A DNA stretch of 64,000 nt, from positions 1 through 64,000 of the forward strand of contig JAFLVD010000005.1 in the NCBI GenBank assembly GCA_022508485.1, read 5' to 3'. The stretch comes from Clostridiales bacterium. Lineage in GTDB: Bacteria; Bacillota; Clostridia; Christensenellales; Pumilibacteraceae. Of this stretch, positions 25,121 through 33,340 are shown piece by piece (position 1 is the first letter of the stretch; every line of letters begins with the position of its first letter). The notes below the pieces were generated by a model. It was not told where the DNA came from, did no database searches, and saw nothing but the letters and a program-made list of their open reading frames with translations. The position numbers and the translations under genes are program-made.

Positions 25121-27649
25121 ATGAAAAGGATTAAAAAAATAATTGCTCTTACGCTTGCCGCGGCAATGGTCGTTCCTACGTTTGCAGGCTGTCAAGACGG
25201 TGGCGGCGGCAACGGCGGCGAGGGCGGACTTACGAGCGACGCAAAGGATTGGTATACCGCTTATGCGCGCGACGAGGACGTAGCGTACAACGCGGACACC
25301 TCGTTTAACCAAGACCTTTACTACCTTAACGAGTTTAAGTACAAAATCGCCGACCCCGACGTTATCTACGTCGACAAAGGCGAGGAAGCCGGCTACTTCT
25401 ATGCCTACGGCACGTCCGACCTAATAGGCGGCGCCGGTATTCAGTGCTGGCGCAGCAAGGACTTAACCAACTGGGAATACAAGTCGGCGGCGTACGTTCC
25501 CGACTTCGATCACGCCTGGAACCACAAAAACCACTGGGCGCCCGAGGTTATTTACGACGAAGAGAGCGAAGGCTATCTTATGTTCTTCAACGCCGATTAC
25601 GGCGCGCTCGATTCCGCGGATACTCCGTGGTTCGATAGGGGCAACAACCACAAGTACATTTCCGTCGTTTACTCGCAGCAGCCTTACGGCCCGTTCGTGG
25701 AGATTACCGATAGGACTTTGGGCGCGCCTGCGTACGATTTTTCGGCTAACAACGGAATAATCAACAACAAGGACAGGACGCTCTCGCGCAGTAATGCGAT
25801 TGACGCGCACCCGTTTGTCGATCCGGCGACCGGCGACAAGTATCTTTACTACTCCGGCTACGGCTTTGACGGCAACAACGAATGGCACGGTCAGACCATT
25901 TTCGGCGTTAAAATGAAAAACGGTAACTGGCTCGACCCCGATTATTCCACCGTTACCGAGCTTACCAATCTTTATAAGACCGAGGTAGGTTTGGGTGAGA
26001 ACAACCTTCAAGAAGGTCAGGACGCAAGGGAAACCGTTAACGAGGGCGCGTTTGTGTGGATGCACAACGGCAAGTATTACCTCACGTTCTCTGTCTATGC
26101 GTTCACAAACCCCAGCTACCAGGTTCGTCAGGCGATAGGCGACAGTCCGCTCGGTCCGTTTATTAAGCTTCAGCCTTCGGAAGGCGGTTCCATTCTTTCC
26201 ACGGAAATTTCGTGGGAAGGTAAGATTCAGTCCGCGGGCCACCACTGCTTTATTACCTGCGGCGACGAGCTTATGATTGCGTATCATAGCTTCTACAACC
26301 GTATGAACATCGACGAAGCGCGCGCAATAGCCATCGACACCGTGTCGTGGGTCAAAAACGAAACCGCCGACCTCAATAAGGACGGCACGCCCGACGACAT
26401 AGAGCTTATGCACGTTAACGGTCCGACGTATTCGTACCAGCCCCTTCCCGAAGAGATTTCGGGCTACACCAACCTCGCGCCGCTTGCGACCGTTACTTCC
26501 GATAACACCGCGGCCGGCAGCGACGTTAAGTACCTTACCGACGGGCTTATAAAGGCGCACAGAAACGACCTTGTCAAAGAGTACGAGACAAAAGACTCGG
26601 ACAGCGATACCAAAAACTCGCGCACCGAAATTAAGCTTACCTTCGATAAATACGTAAACGTTCGGTCGATTATGATTTACAACAGTATCGACCTTAACCA
26701 TATCTTTACCAATATCAGTTCCATTTCGCTCAATACCAAAAAGGGCGTACGCACTATCTCCAACGTTCCGTTCGACATGGACTGGCACCTCAGTAAGGAT
26801 TACGCGGTTATTCCCGGCGCCAACAGTATCGTAGAGTTTGCCGAAATGGCGGTTAACGAGATTACGATTACCGTATACGGCGCGCCCGGAGAGCCGGTAA
26901 ACATAAACGAGATTAAGGTGCTCGGCCGTAACGTAGAGTCTACCGCAGGCTCGGGCTATCTCAAGTCGTACAAGTACTCCGCTCACGATCCCGTAGAGGC
27001 AATGCCTTACTACGAGAGCGAGAACTTCGGCAGGGTTACCGACTTCTACGGCCCCGGTCAGCATCTATACAGCACCTACGGCTTCGATCTTTCGCACGAC
27101 GAGTCGGATCACTACGTAGATAAGACCTGGGCAGGCAACATGCAGGAAATTTACTTTAAAGAGGTAAACGCCAACATTCTTTACGTCGAGGTAGAAATGT
27201 CGGTCATGGACCACAGAAACACCTACAACTTTGACCCGGCGCCTAAGGCAGGTATAGTGCTCAGAACAAAGAACAAGACGTTTATTAGCTACAATATCGA
27301 CTACCAGTCCACGTTCGATACCAACTTTGTCGGATACGTAGAGAGTAACACCGCAGGTACCGACTACTACTGGGAAGGCTATAAGTCGTATCAGGCCCCC
27401 GGCATTTCCTATACGGGTACAAACTACGTTAAGCTCGGTCTTGCGAGGATAAACGACCTTATCTATATGTTTGCCAACGGTAACCCCGTCGCTATGGAAG
27501 GCGCGCGCCTGTTTAACGACGACGCGTCCACGTCCACCGCGGTAGGCTTTGTAGCTTTCAACGTGTTTACTCGCTACAAGAACTATTCCGTAATCACCGA
27601 AGAAAGCGCGGTTAAAGCAAAGCTTGCCTCCCTTGGCGTTACGGTTTAA
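25121..27649 (+). CDS. Secreted GH43 lipoprotein with C-terminal beta-sandwich domains
   Basis: 842 residues. The lipobox FAGC puts the lipid-anchored Cys at 24, followed by a Gly-rich linker. The GH43 propeller spans about 70-440, with base D78 in ADPDVIYV, D228 in IDAHPFVDP and acid E308 in NEGAFVWMHNGKYY. About 400 further residues form an F5/8-type or discoidin-like sandwich (ATVTSDNTAAGSDVKYLTDG, 450-610) and a second beta-rich domain (640-835), probably carbohydrate-binding. It is a surface enzyme that complements the cytoplasmic GH43. It follows the permeases by 74 bp, in which there is a weak G+C hairpin (25061-25085), so it probably belongs to the same operon. Confidence 0.88.
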   Translation: MKRIKKIIALTLAAAMVVPTFAGCQDGGGGNGGEGGLTSDAKDWYTAYARDEDVAYNADTSFNQDLYYLNEFKYKIADPDVIYVDKGEEAGYFYAYGTSDLIGGAGIQCWRSKDLTNWEYKSAAYVPDFDHAWNHKNHWAPEVIYDEESEGYLMFFNADYGALDSADTPWFDRGNNHKYISVVYSQQPYGPFVEITDRTLGAPAYDFSANNGIINNKDRTLSRSNAIDAHPFVDPATGDKYLYYSGYGFDGNNEWHGQTIFGVKMKNGNWLDPDYSTVTELTNLYKTEVGLGENNLQEGQDARETVNEGAFVWMHNGKYYLTFSVYAFTNPSYQVRQAIGDSPLGPFIKLQPSEGGSILSTEISWEGKIQSAGHHCFITCGDELMIAYHSFYNRMNIDEARAIAIDTVSWVKNETADLNKDGTPDDIELMHVNGPTYSYQPLPEEISGYTNLAPLATVTSDNTAAGSDVKYLTDGLIKAHRNDLVKEYETKDSDSDTKNSRTEIKLTFDKYVNVRSIMIYNSIDLNHIFTNISSISLNTKKGVRTISNVPFDMDWHLSKDYAVIPGANSIVEFAEMAVNEITITVYGAPGEPVNINEIKVLGRNVESTAGSGYLKSYKYSAHDPVEAMPYYESENFGRVTDFYGPGQHLYSTYGFDLSHDESDHYVDKTWAGNMQEIYFKEVNANILYVEVEMSVMDHRNTYNFDPAPKAGIVLRTKNKTFISYNIDYQSTFDTNFVGYVESNTAGTDYYWEGYKSYQAPGISYTGTNYVKLGLARINDLIYMFANGNPVAMEGARLFNDDASTSTAVGFVAFNVFTRYKNYSVITEESAVKAKLASLGVTV

Positions 27650-27681
27650 TACGGAAACCGATATACAAATACAAAACGATA

Positions 27682-27710
27682 TTATAGCCCGACGGTTTGT
27701 CGGGCTATAA
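27682..27710 (+). terminator. Hairpin at the end of the GH43 operon
   Basis: A perfect 12-bp stem TTATAGCCCGAC / GTCGGGCTATAA with a GGTTT loop. No T run follows, so termination may be partial, allowing some read-through into the next four genes. Confidence 0.55.
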
Positions 27711-27740
27711 ATCGTAAATCTCAGCAATATTGCGCCGATC

Positions 27741-28247
27741 ATGACCGAACTATACCCCGAAAAAGACAGACAATCCGCCGCCTCGGCAAGAACAAAATCA
27801 CTTTTGATATACGTTGTCATAAGCGTTTTTTGCGTTGCCGTGTGCGCGCTGTTTGTGGTGCTGTACACTAAACACGAGAAATTGCTCTTTCTGTGCGCGG
27901 CAATCGATTTTGTCATAACCGTAGGGCTTATATGGTACTCGGTGCTGTACTTTGCACACGTTTTTCCCAAGTATACCGGCAAGCTTCGCATTTACAAGGT
28001 GATGGAAAACGCCGTTACAAAAACGCTGTCTTTAACCTTTGTTTCGGCAAAAGAAAAGAAGGTTATCGAGCACGTCGAGTATGTATACTGCGAGTTCGAG
28101 AGCGACGGGGAAAGTATCGAGCTTTTGGTTGCGCCCGGCTGGGAAAACGTGTTTAAGGCAGGGCGACGCTACGAAATAAAAGTCATGGGCGAGCGTGTTA
28201 CCGCATTTTGCGAGGCGGACGGACGATCGGGTGCGAGGAAAGACTGA
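27741..28247 (+). CDS. Hypothetical membrane protein, two helices
   Basis: A 168-residue protein with hydrophobic segments at about 20-43 and 48-72, a short external or internal turn, and a charged beta-rich C-terminal domain of about 90 residues (HVEYVYCEFESDGESIELLVAPGWE is split over its core). I do not recognise the family. The ATG lacks a clear ribosome-binding site, so the true start is uncertain. It is the first of four genes joined by stop/start overlaps (27741-31439) that end with an ABC ATPase, so it is probably an accessory membrane subunit of the same machine. Confidence 0.6.
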   Translation: MTELYPEKDRQSAASARTKSLLIYVVISVFCVAVCALFVVLYTKHEKLLFLCAAIDFVITVGLIWYSVLYFAHVFPKYTGKLRIYKVMENAVTKTLSLTFVSAKEKKVIEHVEYVYCEFESDGESIELLVAPGWENVFKAGRRYEIKVMGERVTAFCEADGRSGARKD

Positions 28248-28816
28248 TGAGTAAATTCCTTTCACCCGAAATGAAAAAAACGCTCGCAAAGCCCTGGCTT
28301 TGGCTTACGGCGATTGTCGTGTCCGCCGGAATTTGGACGCTTGTTTTTTACTGGGCGTCCCGTCCTCCGATAGAGAAAAAGTTCAATCTTTGGGTTGGCG
28401 CGCCGTTCGAGCTAAACAACGAGCTTAAAAGTAAAATCGAGGACGTGTGCTTTTCCGCAGGCATGAAGGAAAACTACATAAATTCCTACGACCCGAGCGA
28501 CCATTCCTACGCGATAGCATTTTCAATGCAGGCGGCTTCTACCGACGTGTTTATATTGCACAAGGACGAAGCGCTTGCCGAGGCGGAAGCGGAGGTTTTT
28601 CGGTCGCTTCCCGACAAGTATAAGGGCGTAAATTCGCTCGAATACGTTTATAAAACAGACGGCGGCGAGGATGTCGCCAAAGTGATAGGCGTTAAATTCG
28701 TAGGGGAATACTACGTGTTTATCGGAAGTAAAAGCGTTAAAAGCAACAGCCTTCTTTATTCCGTAGTCGATTTACTTGTCGAGTACGGTATGGCGGCGGA
28801 GGACGGCACTCAGTGA
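28247..28816 (+). CDS. Membrane-anchored hypothetical protein, 189 aa
   Basis: The ATG at 28247 overlaps the previous stop (TGATGA) and has GAGGAAAG upstream, so it is preferred over an in-frame start at 28208. One transmembrane helix (about 16-36) is followed by an outward or inward domain of about 150 residues. The stretch TDVFILHKDEALAEAEAEV is reminiscent of a strand-helix unit in solute-binding proteins, but the domain is far too short for a full one. Function unknown. Its stop overlaps the GTG start of the next gene, so it is co-translated with a YesL-like protein and an ABC ATPase. Confidence 0.6.
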   Translation: MSKFLSPEMKKTLAKPWLWLTAIVVSAGIWTLVFYWASRPPIEKKFNLWVGAPFELNNELKSKIEDVCFSAGMKENYINSYDPSDHSYAIAFSMQAASTDVFILHKDEALAEAEAEVFRSLPDKYKGVNSLEYVYKTDGGEDVAKVIGVKFVGEYYVFIGSKSVKSNSLLYSVVDLLVEYGMAAEDGTQ

Positions 28817-29874
28817 AAAACAGAGGAATAATAAAAAGGCTCGTATTCGGAAAGCAACGCGAAAACGACCTTACAGAAGCGGACCTCCCTTCAACGAGAC
28901 CGAAGCTGTTTGCGTTTGTCATGCGGACGCGGTTCGGGATTATGTTTAGGGCAAATCTTCTTGCCGCGCTGTTTTTTCTTCCGTTTATCGCATGGGACGT
29001 ATATATAGGATCTGCCATTGCCGCTTTCGTTCAAGGCATGACCGCCGCCGAGTATTTTTCCAACCTTATCAATCTTACTCTTCTTCATTACGGCGTAAAT
29101 ATCGTTTTTATCATGATAGGCTGCGTGGGGCTTGCAGGGCTGTTGTACGTATGCAGGCGGATTGTTTGGGGGCAGTCGGTAAAAATCCTTCAAGACTTCG
29201 GTAAGGGTATTAAACAGAGCTTTAAGCAGTTTTTGGGGCTTGGACTGTTAACCGGACTTGTGCTTCTCCTCGTAGAATACGCCGTGCCGGCGTCCCTTCT
29301 CGTTATGACGCCCGAAAACACGTTCTGGCCGGCGTTCGGCATGGGGCTTGCGATTGTGTTTGCGGTTATCTGGTTCGTCGCGATGATGTTTGCGTTTAAT
29401 ATGAGCTCGCTTTACAACATCGATTTTATTCGGCTTATTATAGGCAGCTTTAAACTTACCTTTAAACGGCTTTTGCGCAGTCTCGGCATAGCTATTCTCT
29501 CGCTCGCGCCCATACTCGTATTTATGTTTATGCCGTGGGCGTTTGTTCAGATTATAGGCTACGCGGTAACGATTGTGTTTTCGCTCGGCTTTGCCGGGGT
29601 GCTTCAAACGGTGTACTGCCACGGCGTGTTCGACGACTTTATTAACAAGGACTCGTATCCGGCTTACGTGCGCATGGGTATGCGCGGCGAGGGCGGAGAG
29701 GAATACGGCGTTTCGGAGGACGAGAGCGATACCGAAAACAATTCCGATCGGCAAGCCGTTCAAGGCGAGGATAATTCGGTAGACGAGCAAGAGCCGGGCG
29801 AACAAACCGAATCGGCTCGCGAAACGGTCGATAACGCGCAATCCTCCGAAGAGAATAAAGGCGGTGAAACGTGA
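28813..29874 (+). CDS. Multi-spanning membrane protein, YesL (DUF624)-like
   Basis: 353 residues from a GTG start that overlaps the previous stop by 4 bp. About six hydrophobic segments lie between 45 and 270, with basic loops. The opening FRANLLAALFFLPFIAWD resembles YesL/DUF624 proteins, which accompany sugar ABC operons in Bacillota and have no proven biochemical role. The protein is longer than typical YesL (about 210) because of an acidic, Glu/Asp/Ser-rich C-terminal tail of about 60 residues that looks disordered. It overlaps the ATPase gene by 4 bp, so a physical complex is plausible. Confidence 0.6.
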   Translation: MKNRGIIKRLVFGKQRENDLTEADLPSTRPKLFAFVMRTRFGIMFRANLLAALFFLPFIAWDVYIGSAIAAFVQGMTAAEYFSNLINLTLLHYGVNIVFIMIGCVGLAGLLYVCRRIVWGQSVKILQDFGKGIKQSFKQFLGLGLLTGLVLLLVEYAVPASLLVMTPENTFWPAFGMGLAIVFAVIWFVAMMFAFNMSSLYNIDFIRLIIGSFKLTFKRLLRSLGIAILSLAPILVFMFMPWAFVQIIGYAVTIVFSLGFAGVLQTVYCHGVFDDFINKDSYPAYVRMGMRGEGGEEYGVSEDESDTENNSDRQAVQGEDNSVDEQEPGEQTESARETVDNAQSSEENKGGET

Positions 29875-31439
29875 ACATTACCGCCAAGTATTTAACCAAA
29901 GTTTTCGATGGCGGCGTGTATGCTCTGAACGGTTTCAGCGCGGAGATACAAAGCGGATCAGCCGTGTCGGTGCTCGGCGAGTCGGGCTGCGGAAAAACGA
30001 CCCTATTAAGGCTTCTTTCAGGGCTTGAAAACCCGTCGTCGGGCGAGCTGTATTTCGACGGCGTTTTGTACAAGGACTGTCCAATGAAAACGCGCGATAC
30101 CGCGGTCGTGTTTCAGGACTACATACTGTACCCACGCATGACCGTATGGGAAAACGTGGAGACGGCGCTCGAACGGTACGACCTTCCGCGCGAAGAATCG
30201 GAAGCGAGGGTAAGGGCGGTGCTGTCCGACCTCGGGTTGCTGCGGTTTAAAAACCAACTTCCGCGCTACCTTTCGGGCGGTCAGCAGCAGCGCGTTGCAA
30301 TAGCAAGGGCGATAGTTAGAGACCCGTCGCTTTTACTTTTTGACGAACCGCTGTCCAATATCGCGCAGGAGCAGCGCGACGAGTACATTAAATTGATAAC
30401 GGAAATGCGAGAGCGGCTTCCCAAGTCGACGATAGTTTACGTTACGCACAATCCGCGCGAGGCTATGATTGTGGGCGACTACCTTCTTATCATGAACGAA
30501 GGGAAGTGCATTCAGTTCGGCAAAAAGGAACGCGTATGGAAATATCCGTACTCGCTGGACGTGGCGCTCACCATTTCGGCCGAGCCTAAAACGATAGCCG
30601 GCGCGGTTAAGGGCGGATCCTTTACCGGCTACGACGATTTGTCCTCGCCGTTCCCCGTGCGCGCTGACTCTCGGCCGCTTTCGGTTAACTTCGACACCGA
30701 CTACGAGGGCGAGGCTACGCTTTTATATAATGCCTACGACGACGATTCGCCCGTTTTGTTCGACGAAAAGGGCGACGCGCTCACCGGTGAAAAGGACACG
30801 GTGTACCTTAGCGGCGTTTTCGACGGAAAGACCGTTAAGTTCGGCGGCACGGCGTTTACGCCCGATGAGGATTTTAAACAGCGGTTTTTCGGCGATTACG
30901 GCGTTGTTAAGGTAGGCATAAAGAGCATTGCGTTTAGGACAAAGCCAAAGCCGTACGATATAGAGCTTTCCGCGACAAAGGAAGGCGACGAGTATACCGT
31001 AAACGGTGAAAAGTTTACTCTGTTTTTAACCGGCTTTACCGATAAGTTGTACGTTTCGCCAAGCGACGTCGAGCTTTTCGACGCCCAAACGGGAGGGCGC
31101 GTTCTCGCGCATTACCGCGTGTACAAGGAAATAGGCGAAGGCGTGGCAAAAGGCGGCGTGCTTAAAGTGCCGAGCGGCGTTATCCCCGTGGACGGAGGAA
31201 TAAGCGGCAAAGTTAAGTTTTCGTTTAACCGCAAGCACGTAACGGCAATAAAAAAGGGCGGAATTAAAGCGATTTGTCTCGACGAGGAAGAGATTTCCGC
31301 AAACGAAAAGCTTGTGTACTGCTCGATTAAAGGGTTTACAAACTACGTAACGCTGCATTCGGGCGTCGACCAAACCTTTCTCGACAAAAAGAAACTCCGC
31401 ATTGCGATTGCGCACGGCGGCGTAACGGTAAAAAAATAA
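29871..31439 (+). CDS. ABC transporter ATPase with a long C-terminal extension
   Basis: 522 residues, GTG start. The N-terminal nucleotide-binding domain (1-235) is of the MsmK/UgpC/PotA type. Walker A is GESGCGKTT, the Q-loop VVFQDY, the signature LSGGQQQR, Walker B LLLFDEP, and the H-switch VTHNPREA. The D-loop is odd: after LSN it reads IAQEQR instead of the usual LDAKLR, so the conserved Asp is Ala. The remaining 285 residues exceed a normal TOBE/MOP domain (about 130) and are beta-rich with no clear match. It could energise the sugar permeases at 23165-25046 or a separate complex with the three membrane proteins encoded just upstream. Confidence 0.82.
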   Translation: MNITAKYLTKVFDGGVYALNGFSAEIQSGSAVSVLGESGCGKTTLLRLLSGLENPSSGELYFDGVLYKDCPMKTRDTAVVFQDYILYPRMTVWENVETALERYDLPREESEARVRAVLSDLGLLRFKNQLPRYLSGGQQQRVAIARAIVRDPSLLLFDEPLSNIAQEQRDEYIKLITEMRERLPKSTIVYVTHNPREAMIVGDYLLIMNEGKCIQFGKKERVWKYPYSLDVALTISAEPKTIAGAVKGGSFTGYDDLSSPFPVRADSRPLSVNFDTDYEGEATLLYNAYDDDSPVLFDEKGDALTGEKDTVYLSGVFDGKTVKFGGTAFTPDEDFKQRFFGDYGVVKVGIKSIAFRTKPKPYDIELSATKEGDEYTVNGEKFTLFLTGFTDKLYVSPSDVELFDAQTGGRVLAHYRVYKEIGEGVAKGGVLKVPSGVIPVDGGISGKVKFSFNRKHVTAIKKGGIKAICLDEEEISANEKLVYCSIKGFTNYVTLHSGVDQTFLDKKKLRIAIAHGGVTVKK

Positions 31440-31470
31440 TTCCAAAAATAACCTAAAAAGGAAAAATATT

Positions 31471-33222
31471 ATGAACAACCTCAGAAATGAATACCCCAGG
31501 CCTCAATTTAAACGCGACGAATGGCTTACACTTAACGGCGAGTGGGAGTTTGCGTTCGACGATAACCGCGACGGCGAAAAACGCTCGCTTCACACAGGCA
31601 AGGTCGCGCTCGATAAGGTGATTAACGTACCGTTTACATATCAATACCCGGCAAGCGGAATAGGCGACACGACGGTTCACAGCACCGTTTGGTACCGTAA
31701 AAGCTTTACGGTGGATAAAAAAATGCAAAAGCAGCGTGCTCTTCTTTGCTTTAACGCGTGCGATTACGAAACGGACGTGTGGGTTAACGGCTACCACGCT
31801 ATTAAACACGTCGGCGGATATACTCCTTTTTCGGCGGATATAACGCAGTATCTTAATAAAAACGGCGTTAATACCGTGGTGGTGCGCTGCTTCGATCCGG
31901 CGGACCCCACCATTCCGCGCGGAAAGCAGAGCTGGCGCGACAAGCCGTTCAGCTGCTGGTACGTACCCAACACCGGGATTTGGCAGAGCGTGTGGGTTGA
32001 ATTTACGGGCGACGACGCCGTATCTGCGTTTTCGCTTACGCCCGACATCGACACCTGCTCGTTCGGTGGGCTTATAACCACCCTTTACGGCAAGGCGGAC
32101 GAGATTGGATTGGACGTTTACTACGCCGGCGAAAAGATAAAGACTCAAAGGATTTCCGCCGACGGTAAGTACACAAGATACAACGTTTCGCTCATGGAAC
32201 TCGACTTTGTGGACGAAAAGCACTACTGGTCGCCCGAAAAGCCAAATCTTTTCTATCTCGACGTTTCGCTGTATATGGGCGGAAAGCTTGTTGACTCGGC
32301 GCACACTCGCTTCGGCATGCGCAAGGTGTCCATAGATAACGGTGGGGCGGTAACGCTTAATAACGGCAAGCTTTATCAGCGGCTTATTCTCGACCAGGGC
32401 TATTGGAAGGAGAGCGGAATCACTCCGCCGTCCGTAGAAGCTATCAGGCACGATATAGAAATCGCAAAGGCTATGGGCTTTAACGGTGCGAGAAAGCACC
32501 AAAAGTTCGAGGACCCGTATTTTTACTATCTCGCCGACGAGCTTGGATATCTTACCTGGTGCGAAATGCCGTCCGCGTACAACTTTAATCCAGATATGGT
32601 TTACGCGCAGGTTAAAGAGTGGCAGGAGATTATCGCAGTCGCGCGTAACTTTGCGAGCGTGGTGTGCTACGTTCCGCTTAACGAAAGCTGGGGTACACGC
32701 AAAATACTCGTCAACGATAACCAGCAGGATTATGCGCGCGCGCTGTACTCGCTTACGCACGCGATTGACGGAAGCCGTCCCGTTTCCACCAACGACGGTT
32801 GGGAATGCCTCGGCGCTACCGATATACTCGGCATACACGACTACGCGTATTCGGGCGACGACTTTAAGGAAAAATACGACCCCGAGTCGTTCGACACCAT
32901 GTATCCGCAGGGCAGAAAGCTTATGGCCGACGGCTGTTCTTACCGCGGTCAGCCCGTCCTTCTTACCGAGTTCGGCGGAATAGCCATGCAGAGCGGCTGT
33001 AAGGACGGAAACTGGGGATATAACAGCGGCGCCAAAACTCACGAAGAGTTTTACGCACGGCTGGAAAATTTGATGAACGGAATTTACGAGTGCGATTTCT
33101 GCGGTTATTGCTACACCCAGCTCACCGACGTTCAGCAGGAAATAAACGGACTTCTCGACGAGGACCACAAGCCCAAGTTCGATAACGCTAAGCTAAAATC
33201 TATTTTCGAAAGGAAAGAGTAA
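31471..33222 (+). CDS. Glycoside hydrolase family 2 enzyme
   Basis: 583 residues without a signal peptide, hence cytoplasmic. The order is jelly-roll sugar-binding domain (about 15-185, with NGEWEFAFD and VNGYHAIKHVGGYTPF), an immunoglobulin-like domain (185-295) and the TIM barrel. The acid/base is E405 in PLNESWGTR and the nucleophile E500 in LLTEFGG. The NESWG form differs from classical LacZ and beta-glucuronidase (which have NE-H or NEP) and marks a less studied GH2 group. Activity on beta-galactosides, beta-mannosides or arabinosides cannot be separated here. An AAAAGGAAA site precedes the ATG. Context says it degrades imported oligosaccharides. Confidence 0.88.
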   Translation: MNNLRNEYPRPQFKRDEWLTLNGEWEFAFDDNRDGEKRSLHTGKVALDKVINVPFTYQYPASGIGDTTVHSTVWYRKSFTVDKKMQKQRALLCFNACDYETDVWVNGYHAIKHVGGYTPFSADITQYLNKNGVNTVVVRCFDPADPTIPRGKQSWRDKPFSCWYVPNTGIWQSVWVEFTGDDAVSAFSLTPDIDTCSFGGLITTLYGKADEIGLDVYYAGEKIKTQRISADGKYTRYNVSLMELDFVDEKHYWSPEKPNLFYLDVSLYMGGKLVDSAHTRFGMRKVSIDNGGAVTLNNGKLYQRLILDQGYWKESGITPPSVEAIRHDIEIAKAMGFNGARKHQKFEDPYFYYLADELGYLTWCEMPSAYNFNPDMVYAQVKEWQEIIAVARNFASVVCYVPLNESWGTRKILVNDNQQDYARALYSLTHAIDGSRPVSTNDGWECLGATDILGIHDYAYSGDDFKEKYDPESFDTMYPQGRKLMADGCSYRGQPVLLTEFGGIAMQSGCKDGNWGYNSGAKTHEEFYARLENLMNGIYECDFCGYCYTQLTDVQQEINGLLDEDHKPKFDNAKLKSIFERKE

Positions 33223-33307
33223 ATCTTAACGTAAAGTTTGCGTTTAGCCGTTTTAACTTTTGCATGTAAAATAAATAACAATGCTTACTCTGCGGCGACT
33301 GCATGTA

Positions 33308-33316
33308 TGATACAAT
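33308..33316 (+). promoter_or_regulatory. Extended -10 promoter for the SGNH lipoprotein gene
   Basis: TGaTACAAT (TG at 33308-33309, -10 box 33311-33316), 25 bp before the ATG at 33341. No good -35 box is seen at the usual distance, so activation by a regulator is possible. Confidence 0.45.
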
Positions 33317-33340
33317 TAAAAAACTCATGGGGGAATTAAG

